DNA from: Wolfiporia cocos
Lineage: Eukaryota; Basidiomycota; Agaricomycetes; Polyporales; Phaeolaceae
NCBI GenBank assembly: GCA_029448655.1
Contig: JACCLO010000002.1
Location: 1,860,001-1,924,000 of the forward strand
DNA: 64,000 nucleotides
Reading direction: 5' to 3'
Of the stretch, positions 1 through 10,083 are shown piece by piece. Below the pieces are notes generated by a model. That model ran no database searches. It had not been told where the DNA came from and saw only the letters and a program-made list of their open reading frames with translations. A program made the translations under genes and the position numbers. Within the stretch, counting starts at the first letter, position 1, and each line of letters opens with the position of its first letter.

Positions 1-712
1 AATACAAAGAACACTAATCTTTTGCAGAGCCCTTGCAAGGTCAGGATGTGAACAAATATATTTTGTCTGCAGGGGTGCATCAAAATCAAACTGTAATCAA
101 AGCTCACCATGAGCAATGAAAGCACATACAGTTGACTCACTCATAATGCATAATGTTGGTTCCCACCTCACACTATGCATTATGACTAGGTATGCATTAT
201 AATGTGCATCACATGCATGTGACTCCACTGACATCCTGTGACATCCTGCAACGACGGTGTCACGTTCTGCCTTTGCTTACCTTGGTCGACATGTTCTGAG
301 GATGTAGCTATGACAAATGGAATACAAGTGACATTGAGTTACATGACAGTATCATTCCTCTTCAACACTAAGTCCCAAAGCATGACCTGTTTGTGAGATG
401 CAAGGGCAGTACTATTCGAGTGTTTAGCAGCTTACATAATTCCAGGTCACAGCATGAATGAATGCACTTGTCAAAGCGCATTGGGTGATGCATTGAGATG
501 GCTGTTGCAGTCAGATTTTGCAGTGCTCAGTGTTTAGATGTCATGACATTGAACAACAGAGCAATGCAGGTTGATTAGCAAAATGCTTCGACCACTTCCC
601 CTTGTAATATTGACTGGTGAGCGCTTGGCTTGAACTCCAAGTCATGTGATTGGCTCGCAGCCAATCATGGAGGGTCCAAATCGATCAGAGATGGTTCACA
701 GCACCTTAGATT
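1..712. other. Gene-poor region with an exon-like relic and TATGCATTATG motifs
   Basis: No complete gene is visible. On the minus strand at about 1-75 there is a short coding-like stretch reading KYICSHPDLARALQK. It resembles the stretch RYICSHTSIGNVLQR on the minus strand at about 1500-1600, so the two look like paralogous exon relics of one unrecognised gene family. Bases 131-205 also contain copies of a palindromic word of the type ATAATGCATAAT, which recurs around 1300-1460 in inverted orientation. No function is proposed. Confidence 0.3.
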
Positions 713-1234
713 TGTCACGGTTTTATTATCGTGACCCGGGCAAATGCCCCCTCTCAGTGTCGATTTAAGTATTCAGATCACGTGATGTATAGATAGTTGC
801 GCACTTGGTTGAGTAGCAGATAAGATAACCCGTATGTAACGTGACTAGGGTACAGGGTTTCTATGTAGCGGTCTAGTCCCCTGACATTTAGGCGCATGCG
901 CACAGGCCATGTCGCTTTAGGGCCAGCTTAGGACTTGGTAGATACAGCGCTACTCCTGTACTTAAAAGCTAGAAGGTCTGAGGCGTACTCCTCAGACTTC
1001 TCAATCTTACTCTGGGGCTTAGGCCCCCTTACTTGCAAATCCCCCTCTGCGTGCTCTACCCTCTTGACGACTAGCCTGGGAGAACCTTGACCACACTGTA
1101 GTGCCTTAGGACTACCCCTCGACAAGCCTTCAGCATCCTGGGGCCCTCTGGTATCTGAAAGGTGGCATGTAGGGGAGTCAGGGCTGGGAGGCTATAGGGC
1201 GTGGGTGGTTGTGAGATGACACAGGTCTGTGTCA
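713..1234. repeat. Solo LTR (522 bp), TSD AGATT
   Basis: The segment starts TGTCACGG and ends CTGTGTCA, so it has the TG...CA ends of a retroviral-type LTR. It is flanked by the exact 5-bp duplication AGATT at 708-712 and 1235-1239. No internal retrotransposon sequence is attached, which fits a solo LTR left by LTR-LTR recombination. It contains the palindrome GTCTGAGG...CCTCAGAC, also seen in the LTRs at 2567-3093 and 9697-10078, so these three appear to be one family. Confidence 0.85.
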
Positions 1235-2042
1235 AGATTTACTTGGCTAAATCACAAATGTAATGTTGCTATGCAGAGGAAGTTACTTTTATGCCATATC
1301 TGGTATGACATACTAATGCATAACCCCTGATTAGGCTATGCATTATCCAGTATGACATTTTATGCATAACTCCCTGCTCCCCATGGTGGTTCCCGGCTCC
1401 AGCTATGCATTATGACTAGATATGCATTATGAGTGTATGCATTATGAGTGAGTCAACTGTAGTGGGTGATTCAAACACATAATTGGAGGCTAAAGTTAAA
1501 ATACTAACCCTTTGCAGCACATTCCCAATGCTGGTATGTGAACAAATATATCTTGTCTGTGGAGACATGTCAAAGTGGCACACATATGTGATCTCAGCAT
1601 CACATATGAGCCATATCCAGGCAGATGAGACACCGAGTACCATACAAAGAAAGGGCTCAACTGGGATTTGCACTGGGCCTTGCATATGCACAGCCATGTG
1701 CCCTATAGCACACCATTGAGCCAATGGAAAAATTGTAAATGTGATGTCTGTTGAGCAGCATGTTCCCTATCGATTTTATGTTGGCTCTCAAAATTACCAC
1801 TCCTGCAGCTTCAGTATCGGTCCACATCACATTGTAACTATCGTCTCCACTTGCTTGTCTCCCCTCACTATTTCTGAGCACAAGCCTGTATTCTGCATCT
1901 TAGTGACATGCTATTGACTGTAGTAATGTTTTGTCAACTATTGTACAAAAGAATCAAGAGATGCAATCATGAAGCCTCAGTGAGGCAGTTTGGTAGCTTT
2001 GCAAAGCTGATGTGCCCATGATGACTGGGCATCAAAGGGACA
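1235..2042 (-). other. Unrecognised exon-like relic with TGCATTATG cluster
   Basis: A minus-strand frame at 1416-1724 runs through RYICSHTSIGNVLQR at about 1500-1600, the paralogue of a similar stretch at 1-75. The words TATGCATTATG and TGCATAA recur six or more times at 1285-1460, as palindromes that may be ends of a small decayed inverted-repeat element. I do not recognise the coding-like family. Confidence 0.25.
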
Positions 2043-2047
2043 GGGGG

Positions 2048-2559
2048 TGTCACAGTATGACATACTGTGCACAGGCTCTGCAGGAGCCTACAACTCTTGC
2101 CTTACCCTCTGTGAAGAGGTCCCTAGATAGAGTGAATACACAAGGTAGTTGTGGTCACAGGCACATGCAGTAGAGGTTGTACTGAGGGGACTAGCCCCAA
2201 TGACGTAGAAGAACAAGTCTGAGCTGTAAGGCCCAGATGTCTAAGGTATATGTACATGTCATTGCATCATTGCCAGTAGCTACTACCCTAAAGTAGTGGG
2301 TCTGTGTGCACCACCAATGCTAGCCCTGTCTACAGTAACTAAGGTGACATAACATGTAACTACCATGACTGTGAGTTTATGTATCATGTGATGTACTGTA
2401 CCTATCTTATCTAACAGAGATCTGATAGTGACTATCTAATCAGCCTGCTGGTCTATCTGCTGGCATAGATCACAAGCCCTAGTGTGCTGCGGTGCATGTT
2501 AAAACCATGTGTACACACTATAGGTGGGCTTGGGTAATGCCACAGAATGATCTGTGACA
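2048..2559. repeat. Solo LTR (512 bp), TSD GGGGG
   Basis: The segment starts TGTCACAG and ends CTGTGACA. Five G residues at 2043-2047 and 2560-2564 form the target duplication. It lies immediately left of another LTR-like segment, so insertions are stacked here. The low complexity of the duplication makes it slightly less certain than the others. Confidence 0.7.
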
Positions 2560-2566
2560 GGGGGTG

Positions 2567-3093
2567 TGTCACGGACTATGTACGTGTGACCCGCCTAGCG
2601 GGGAAGGCCTCTAGTACCGCCAAAATGGTTGTCACAATTTATTGTGGCATGCTAATATTCCGCTAGGGGCTGGGGTCGAACTCTTGACCTCAGGTTTTAG
2701 TTAGCATGTGATGTCTAGCAATAGTGTCACAGGACCCACTAGATAACATGCGTCTAGATTAGATAAAGACTGTATTATGTAAGCGTTCTGGCGGGTTGCT
2801 TAGGTAATGCACTTGGACCCCAAGCACAGTACTTTAGGGTATGAATATGGCCATTGGTGACAGCGCTTGCAATGTACATATATACCAGAGATGTCTGAGG
2901 CTTACTCCTCAGACTTCTCATTCTGACTATGAGGGTGTTGCCCTCCTTATACTCCTCTCCCTGTGTGCTTAACTATAAGGACCGCTACCTTGCCTGATAG
3001 TGCCTTGACCCTCTAGTGGCTTTGTAACCCACTCGATGTCTTGGACGGCAGCTTGTTAGTAGGGTGATTGGGTGTTGAGGGATATCTGTGTCA
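2567..3093. repeat. LTR-like segment, imperfect target duplication
   Basis: The segment starts TGTCACGG and ends CTGTGTCA, and contains the GTCTGAGG...CCTCAGAC palindrome (about 2892-2915) typical of the 713-1234 family. The flanks are GGGTG on the left and ATGGTG on the right, not an exact 5-bp match. It may be an old insertion or a recombinant between two insertions. Confidence 0.6.
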
Positions 3094-3612
3094 ATGGTGT
3101 TGTTGGCATTCTGGTCCCCAGACTAGCCAGCATAAAAGAGAAGTGTCAACTAGGGATGCATCATATGAGAGAACTGGGGGGCAAGCCCCTATCGACGAGA
3201 ATCTCAAAGATGGGGACTAAGCCCCATCTGCAAGCATACTATATACATCCAGAGGAGTCACAATGCATACCCTAAAGTGCCAGTCCATGCACAAGGGTCA
3301 TGACTACTGTGTAACTAGTGCTACATGTGAGATAGAGAACATGACTTGAAGAGGGAATGTGACTGAAAACCCTTATCTAATCTATGATAATAGATCATGG
3401 AGGCGCACAGATGTAAACCCAGGGAAATAAATGAAACTGTGACAGCTATGCACTTGCACACCCCTTTATTGGGAATCTTCTGCTGATGTTTTAGCTTTTC
3501 AATAACCACCTATTCACTCATATGGCTGCCATCTATTGAAAGGTGTGCTTATGTGGACATTGGCCTGATCACTTTCTCTCTCAAACCATAAGACCAGGAT
3601 TCCAAGTTAGCC

Positions 3613-5200
3613 ATGAGGGAATGGACAAGCTTATTTATGGGCCAAGGGCACTTATGGACAACCCCAATCTATAGTAATCTCCACAACAACAGCAATATGA
3701 TTGTGTCTGCACTAGCACTCAACCCCTCCCCATTACAGATTCCTGAACTTAAGCTAGAAGCTGCTCTGGAGCCACTCATGAGAGATTATTGCATCACCCG
3801 TGCAATGTGGAGTAAGTTGCTTCACATTTCCTACAGCCCACAAACAAACCTGAATGCCAAATTTACAGTGGTGTCCCTTGCCTTACTTCTCTACGACTGG
3901 GGTGTGAATGTTCATTATCATTTCCACACTAATTTAATTACATTGTTTAAGGTCTGACATTTGGAGACGAGGCATGTTGCCCATGTTGATAGGCTGACAG
4001 ACCCTTTTATGAAGACTACATCCTGCAGATCAAATACATATGGGATGGTCATTTCAAGTGGACCAGCCTGCTTTTTGCCTTTGTTAGTACAGCTCTGGCA
4101 ATTATTTAATACTTCACTAATGCTGGCACTTTCATCCAGAATTGTTGCTGGCTGTGAGTCTTACTGACCACTACTTCAAGCCGACATTGATCAATATGTC
4201 ATCATACAGCATAGCAAATTTGATGGGAGTTGATCACTTCTGTCAACACCCTCTGTCTGAATTACTCATCTTCATAGCTTTAATAACATAGGTATAAATC
4301 CGCTCTATGTTTCAGATGAAAGCTCTATCTCACAATCCCCTTGTGCTAAACTGAGCAATACACAGTTGTATGTTCCACATTGCTAATTCATTATGCATCA
4401 GTCATTTATGGCACTTGATTTAAATCAGTTGCAAATTCTGGGTAAACTTCCTGGTGTTCTTGCAAACACTATATGAGGCATCTATCTGTGGTGAGGCAAT
4501 TATGTGTGGGTCACTGTGAAGTCTACTCAATGGACTCCTATAGCAATTTACATTTTGTGTATCTATGCACTGTATGGATGCAGCAAGAAAGTTTTAATAA
4601 CATTGACCACAATCTACATCTGTGTCATCACATCTGAGATGACCATTGTGGCAATATTTGTTCACAGCATGAGATGTAAGCGCACCAAATCCGAGTCCAG
4701 AGTACATGCTGACATGGTTTCTTTGTGCTTTGAAGTTGATCCTCTGCCTTTGCCTACAATCACAGGCTGTCTCCCGTCAAATGTCAGCCCATATGCATGG
4801 ACTTTCTGGCTCCCAATGCTGATGTTCAAGAGTCTTTTGCTGATTCTCTCAATAATTTGACCCATAATGATGGTGAGAGGGATGAGGGATAAGATTCCAT
4901 TTATCATGCAGGTTATATTCCGTGATGCTTTTGTTTATTTCGGTGGTGTGATCTTTGCCAATGTCATTGGCTGGCATCTTAGCAGGGTAAGTGCTGTTCA
5001 GGCACTCACAAGAAATCATTGATCTCATAGGATTTGTTGGATCATGCAGGGGATCTTATTTGCTGTGTTTATCCCATGCATTCTTGAGACAATATTTTGA
5101 TTATCACTCACTAGTGTCACACAATGCTCATATATGTCTTGCCTAGTCTGGCAATCATGTCATTCTTCATTTTGGCCTGCTGAATGCTGGTATGTACTTC
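3613..5200 (+). CDS. DUF6533-like multi-pass membrane protein gene, probably decayed
   Basis: Several coding patches in order match the layout of the Agaricomycete DUF6533 membrane-protein family. VVSLALLLYDWG lies near 3870-3899. LTFGDE follows a likely intron near 3953-3970. IKYIWDGHFKW lies near 4028-4060. Hydrophobic helices then read WTPIAIYILCIYALYGCSKKV near 4525-4590 and WTFWLPMLMFKSLLLIL near 4798-4855. A final patch, FRDAFVYFGGVIFANVIGW, lies near 4918-4975. Plausible introns are 3811-3868 and 3900-3952, and a possible GC-AG intron follows GDE. I could not join all exons without stops, so it may be a pseudogene. Family members have seven or so helices and no established biochemical role. 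The closest alternative is an unrelated membrane protein. Confidence 0.5.
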
Positions 5201-5786
5201 ATATTAATGCTATTTTGGCTCAATTTGATGGCTTCCAGCTGAATATCCAGGGGGCTGTGCATCCAACCCATGTTCCTACCCACACTCAGTACACCAGCTC
5301 AGTGTAACACCTCAGGGTAAGAGGGGTGATGGGAGATGTCCATGTGATGCAATGATGATGCGAGGCCAGCGTACAATGTAGGAATACCTGTGAATGCTCA
5401 CCATGGTCCCTCTTTGCTCAAGTGAGCCTGTAATGCTCTCAGCATTGCTCGTGTGAGGTAGGTGATTATTCCTTGGAATGGCAAGAAAAGTATGGGCAGA
5501 TTGTAGTGAGAGATAACAAGCACAGACCAAAGATGAGAAAGAAAACTACTAATAGAAACCACTTCAGTGCTACATTGCCTTTCAGGGCTTGAGCGCTAAC
5601 ACTGTTCCTTCCAGCAGCACCCACTGTGCTTCCTTGTCACCTCCTTGTGATGCAGGAACTCACTACATCACTAGTCTAGCTGCAAGCTGCAGTCCCTAAG
5701 TCTTGAGCACTAGACAAAGGCATTGGAGAACCTCTCAGACTAGCAAGTTGAAGAGAGAGAGAGGGTGGTGGGCGAGTGCAGATGAC
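5201..5786. other. No recognisable gene
   Basis: This stretch lies between the DUF6533-like gene and a solo LTR. It contains short open frames without family resemblance and a GA-rich patch near 5750-5765. I see nothing I can name. Confidence 0.4.
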
Positions 5787-5791
5787 CAGCA

Positions 5792-7539
5792 TGACACAGA
5801 ACGCTCTGTGGGACTCACCAAGCCTGTATCCTATAGTACAAGGCGACTTGGGGAGGTAGAACACTCAGGTGCAGCAGGGATAGTGGAGGTATCTTCTACG
5901 GCGGACGCCAAGAAGAATAGAACTAAAGTTAAAGAGCGCTTGGCTCCTACTTATATACATGTGTGCGGGAAGGTCACATGCTACTAGCTAGCTATGTCCT
6001 TACCGGGTTATGTGGCTTTGCCAAGTGGCGAAGCTTATCTTATCTAATGTTTAGGACTCTCTATCTACAATGGCCGTGGTAGGCCCTAAGGGCCGAACCA
6101 ATCGTAAGAGAGGGATTATGTCTTATTGTTGTGATAACGCGGGCGCAGCCCGGGTATAGGAGAAGCCGGTTGCCGGATACCGTGAGGTATAATGGCGATT
6201 GGCCGTGCTTCGTTGGATGACCAAGGCGAGACACCGAGGTGGTTATGCCATTGGACGGGAAGTACCGTGGCATGTGTTACAGCCCGGTCCGGATGGTTAC
6301 CGGGGCATGTGTTGGACTTAGCCGTGAGGCGAGGTCCGGTGTTTGGGCAACGCCGTGATGGCAGAAGCCCGGGACTTGGAGAACTCCGAGTCCGTGGGAG
6401 GCCGAGAAGGCCGTGACCTATAGCGATATTGCCGTGGTGCTAATATTATGCTGTATGGTCGTGTTGACATTATTATGCGAGCGTGCCGCGCTCGGCCTGT
6501 CATTGTGATCTAGGATCTTATGACGTGGCAGGTCTAGCTCGTAAGGGCGAGACCGGGTGACGTAGCTATGACGATTGCTATTGTCTAGACGTATATGACG
6601 TATTGCGGATATCGGACCGTAAGGTTACCGATGATAGTGCGATGATATCATTAGTCTTGTGACGTAGCGGTGTTGTTACGGGTCGAATACCCGTTCGTAT
6701 ATTCGAGTCGCGAATATAGATCGTTCTTCTGCACGTAGGCACGTCGCCGTATGCAAGGCAAATACTCGTTAGATGCCTTCGGGTCCTAAGTGAAGTCCTT
6801 AGGAGATCGGTTAATATCCAATACGCGTTAGAGGATATAATCTGTTCAAGTGCGAGTCAAATAGAATATAAGACTCGCCTAAGTCCGAGAAGTCAGTGTG
6901 CACTTCGAGGACTTAGTCGTTCGATTGCTCGAGTGAGAAATACTGAGCGTAGTTTCCTACGTTTGAGAACGAGTATAAGACTTCTTGTTTATACAACAAG
7001 GTCGAGCTGAAGAGCCTCGACGGTAAGTACATGAGTTTTTATACTACGCTAGGTTTCAGGGGTCGAGTCTGTCCCAGATGCCACCGATACTATCTACGCT
7101 ATAGTCCCAAACATTTGATAAGTATGGAGTGATATATCTGAGACGATAGATAGGAATGATGGCGGTTGAACGCCATCTGTCAGCTAATAAACGATGAACA
7201 TGAAACGGTGGCAGGGTTGGATCTGCCAAAGATGAAACGAGCCCTATAGACTAGTACAACTGGGGATGCGCCCAGTAAGATCACGAGTAGCCAGGGGGCT
7301 GGTTGCACAACAAGTCCCTGTATCGTATTCGCCCGGTGGTGAGTTCTGGCGATATTCGAAAAATCAAAATAACCGTAACAGGTGTATAAGCTGGTCATGT
7401 GGTTGATAAGCCCAGTTAAGAGCTTGTCGTATGGCAATGGGAGTTAACCCGTAGATAACTTGTAGTTAGACGTATAAATCCCGGATAAATTGCTATAATC
7501 ATAGGAAAAATGCTGTAAGCCCCAGATAAATCTGTGACA
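5792..7539. repeat. Solo LTR (about 1.04 kb) split by a nested LTR, TSD CAGCA
   Basis: The outer ends are TGACACAGAACG at 5792 and TCTGTGACA ending 7539, flanked by exact CAGCA at 5787-5791 and 7540-7544. The start resembles the solo LTR at 48181 (TGACACAGAACT), and both end with an AT-rich tract running into TCTGTGACA, so they are probably one family. A second LTR of the resident Gypsy family sits inside at 6674-7380. Removing it and one copy of its 5-bp duplication leaves 1036 bp. Confidence 0.8.
6674..7380 (-). repeat. Solo LTR of the resident Gypsy chromovirus (707 bp), TSD GGTGT
   Basis: The sequence starts TGTTACGGGTCG and ends AACCGTAACA and is closely similar along its length to the LTRs at 45462-46169 and 54069-54776. 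Exact GGTGT duplications lie at 6669-6673 and 7381-7385. It has the same orientation as the inner element at 45-55 kb. It is inserted inside the older LTR at 5792-7539. Confidence 0.92.
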
Positions 7540-7598
7540 CAGCATAGAGTAATGGAGTAGTCCCCAGGGCAGAGCACCCCAAGGTCTAGATTGAGTGT

Positions 7599-8431
7599 GT
7601 TAGGGGTGTAAGACCTCTAACATTGATGTTATATACATGCAGTGCACTATGTACCAAGTGTCTACCCTAAATGACTAGGTCCTAGCACAGCCTTTGTAAG
7701 CATGTATGTAATATGTATGTGTAAGCCAGGCCATATTACAGATTGAATATCCATTCAGCTGAAATAACCAAGTTGAGTTACTCAGTGTATCAAGTAGTGC
7801 ACTGATTGCCGGACTCCTCAGAGTCAGAGTGTCGATATACAAGTTGAGGGCTTAATTGCTTGAGCCTTTGAGAATGAGTATAAGATCCTTGTAATTGCAA
7901 CAAGGTCGAGCTGAGGGACTCAACCAGTATTTACATCAGGTTATCCTATAGTTGAGGTCATAGTGTCTTTGGTACTGCTACTATTAAGTCCGTCAAGCTA
8001 ACATTCTAAGTAGAAGTGTTGTGGTTGAATGCAACAAGGGATGAAACATGGAACACCTGTGGTTAGACACAGCATATCAGCTAGAATGCAAGTGAGCAGA
8101 GAGCTATGGGCATAGGGCTATTGTACATGAAACAGGGATCCTCAGTTGAGCAGGGGTCCTTAGAATAAAGTGCATGATGGGGTGGTTGAACACTAAGTCC
8201 CTCTTTACAGTGAGGCATCAAAAGAAATATATGAGTGTACCAGCACAGACCATAACAGGCTGGGGCATACTGCTATACTTATCTAATCTAATCTACTGGA
8301 AGGTGCCTGGCAAATGGCAGAGTAGTGAGACATACAAGGGAGGTCACGTGATGGGGTGATGAGTACACCAGTTTGAATCCTCTTGGTTAGGAATCCTAAA
8401 AATATGGCATGTCACCTAAATTTCTGTGACA
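7599..8431 (-). repeat. Diverged relative of the Gypsy LTR
   Basis: The left end TGTTAGGGGTGTAAGACC parallels the resident LTR start TGTTACGGGTCGAATACC. An internal block near 7868-7915 (GAGTATAAGATC, CAACAAGGTCGAGCTGA) matches the corresponding block of the young LTR. A GATGAAAC block near 8040 corresponds too. The right end and target duplication could not be fixed. I infer an old LTR of a sister family. Confidence 0.5.
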
Positions 8432-8448
8432 CCTTGTCCTCAATACCA

Positions 8449-9499
8449 TGTCACATGCCAATTTCAAGCCTTTAGGCACAGTACCTTTTCCGATCATTGA
8501 GAGCACCCCTGATGCTGGAACCCGATGCTGCACCTAGTAGAAGCCCTATGCATGAACCACTCCAGGCACTAGCTAACAGCATCACCAGCCACACCTAGAA
8601 CCCCCTGTCCAGTCCAACTGCACGGTCCATGAACACAGAGCCACAAAGTCACATAATCCTGAACAAAGTACAGTGAGCCCAGTAGCACCTAACCCAACCA
8701 AACCCCCGCTACCTGGACTACACCTCATATACGTACCACACGTACAGACTCACAGCTAGGACCACCAAGTACACGTCCACCCAACCAACCAACTCCAACA
8801 CCTCCTGTCTCTACAAACCACAGCCAGTACAGGCTACACAGTCATTACTGACCACGGACTACATGCCATTACTGGCACGGACTATGTACAGACCACAGGG
8901 CAGTGACCCATAGCCTATGGAGGCTCTAAACCCAGTGGACAACACCCTGTATGACTGAGAACCCTACCAGTCACAGGAAGCACTGCCACTGATTGCAGCC
9001 GATCATGCTCGATCACCCAAGGCCATTACCAGCCAGTCCACGATCACTAGCTACGTCACTGATCACGGACCACTAACCCTGCCATTACCAGCATTGGTCC
9101 CGATCACGCTAGGAACCCCAATCAATGGACTTTACGAACCACCATTACCGGCAGAACCCCGATCAACGAGAACCACCAATCATACAAACCAACCGATTGG
9201 TAGAACAACCCATTTGGTCACGACCCGCTACATCACCATGGCCATCTCACATAGCCTGCACTCTAATGCCATCACTGGCCCCGTAGCATGAACCAACCAT
9301 ATACCAGTGCCAACGGCCTTACAGCCTGTGCCTAGCATAATATGTACAAACAGTGTAGAGTCTATATATTCGGCTGACAGTCTTGAGCGAACCTCAGACT
9401 TGTCTTGGCCTCTTCAGCCTTAGATGCCCCAGACCAGGAATGCGCCTTTGTGCGAGTAACATTCCCTCAGGTGTGTGTCTTAGGTTGTAACGTGTGTCA
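8449..9499. repeat. Solo LTR (1051 bp), TSD TACCA
   Basis: The ends are TGTCACATGCC and GTGTGTCA, with exact TACCA at 8444-8448 and 9500-9504. The promoter-like 3' part near 9350-9420 (TATATATTC, then CTCAGACTTGTCTTGGCC) resembles the solo LTRs at 29112 and 56532 (ACTCGTCTTGGCC). That suggests related families with a longer 5' region here. Its interior is rich in short imperfect repeats of the CCATTACCAGC type near 9020-9160. Confidence 0.85.
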
Positions 9500-9504
9500 T
9501 ACCA

Positions 9505-9691
9505 CCCCACCTATGCTATACAGGTGTTCTCCAAGACAATCCTCTTGTGTAACTCTATGGCCCGTTACACTCAGATGCATGTGCAACAGAGATTTATCCG
9601 ATATGGTCAACACAATTCAATGCAGCTGCACAATCAAACCTCATGGACATCAGCCCAGAGATATCTGGTGCTAGCCTTGGGTAGTTTGTGT
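9505..9691. other. Short host spacer between two solo LTRs
   Basis: About 190 bp of non-LTR sequence separate two independent LTR insertions. An open frame crosses it on the plus strand but has no family resemblance. Confidence 0.3.
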
Positions 9692-9696
9692 GGCAG

Positions 9697-10078
9697 TGTC
9701 ACAGATTTTACTGTCTGTGACATATGCCTGGGTGGAGGGTCACATTACTTGTAGATAAGGGATATCTTGCTATTACTTACATGTTTATCAGGTCTATTGA
9801 TTGTGGTATTACATAATCATACATGTGACGTGGCCGTAGTAGCTACGCACGGGCCCTTACTTTAGGGCATCCCCAATGGACTCCGTAGCATAGTGTCCAT
9901 GTATATATACTGCAACGTCTGAGGCTTACACCTCAGACTCTCCAATCTCAACGTTGGGACTCGTCCCCTTACTCTGTATTACTCTATGTGCTAGTCTGTG
10001 TATCCGGCGCCCCTAGCAACACCTCTCAGACCACCTCCTGAACTAGGAGACTTAGTACGTTGGTATAAGTTTGTGTCA
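9697..10078. repeat. Solo LTR (382 bp), TSD GGCAG
   Basis: The ends are TGTCACAG and TTGTGTCA, with exact GGCAG at 9692-9696 and 10079-10083. It carries the GTCTGAGG...CCTCAGAC palindrome near 9918-9940, like the LTR at 713-1234. A TATATATAC box lies at about 9902-9910, ahead of the palindrome, in the position expected of an LTR promoter. Confidence 0.85.
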
Positions 10079-10083
10079 GGCAG

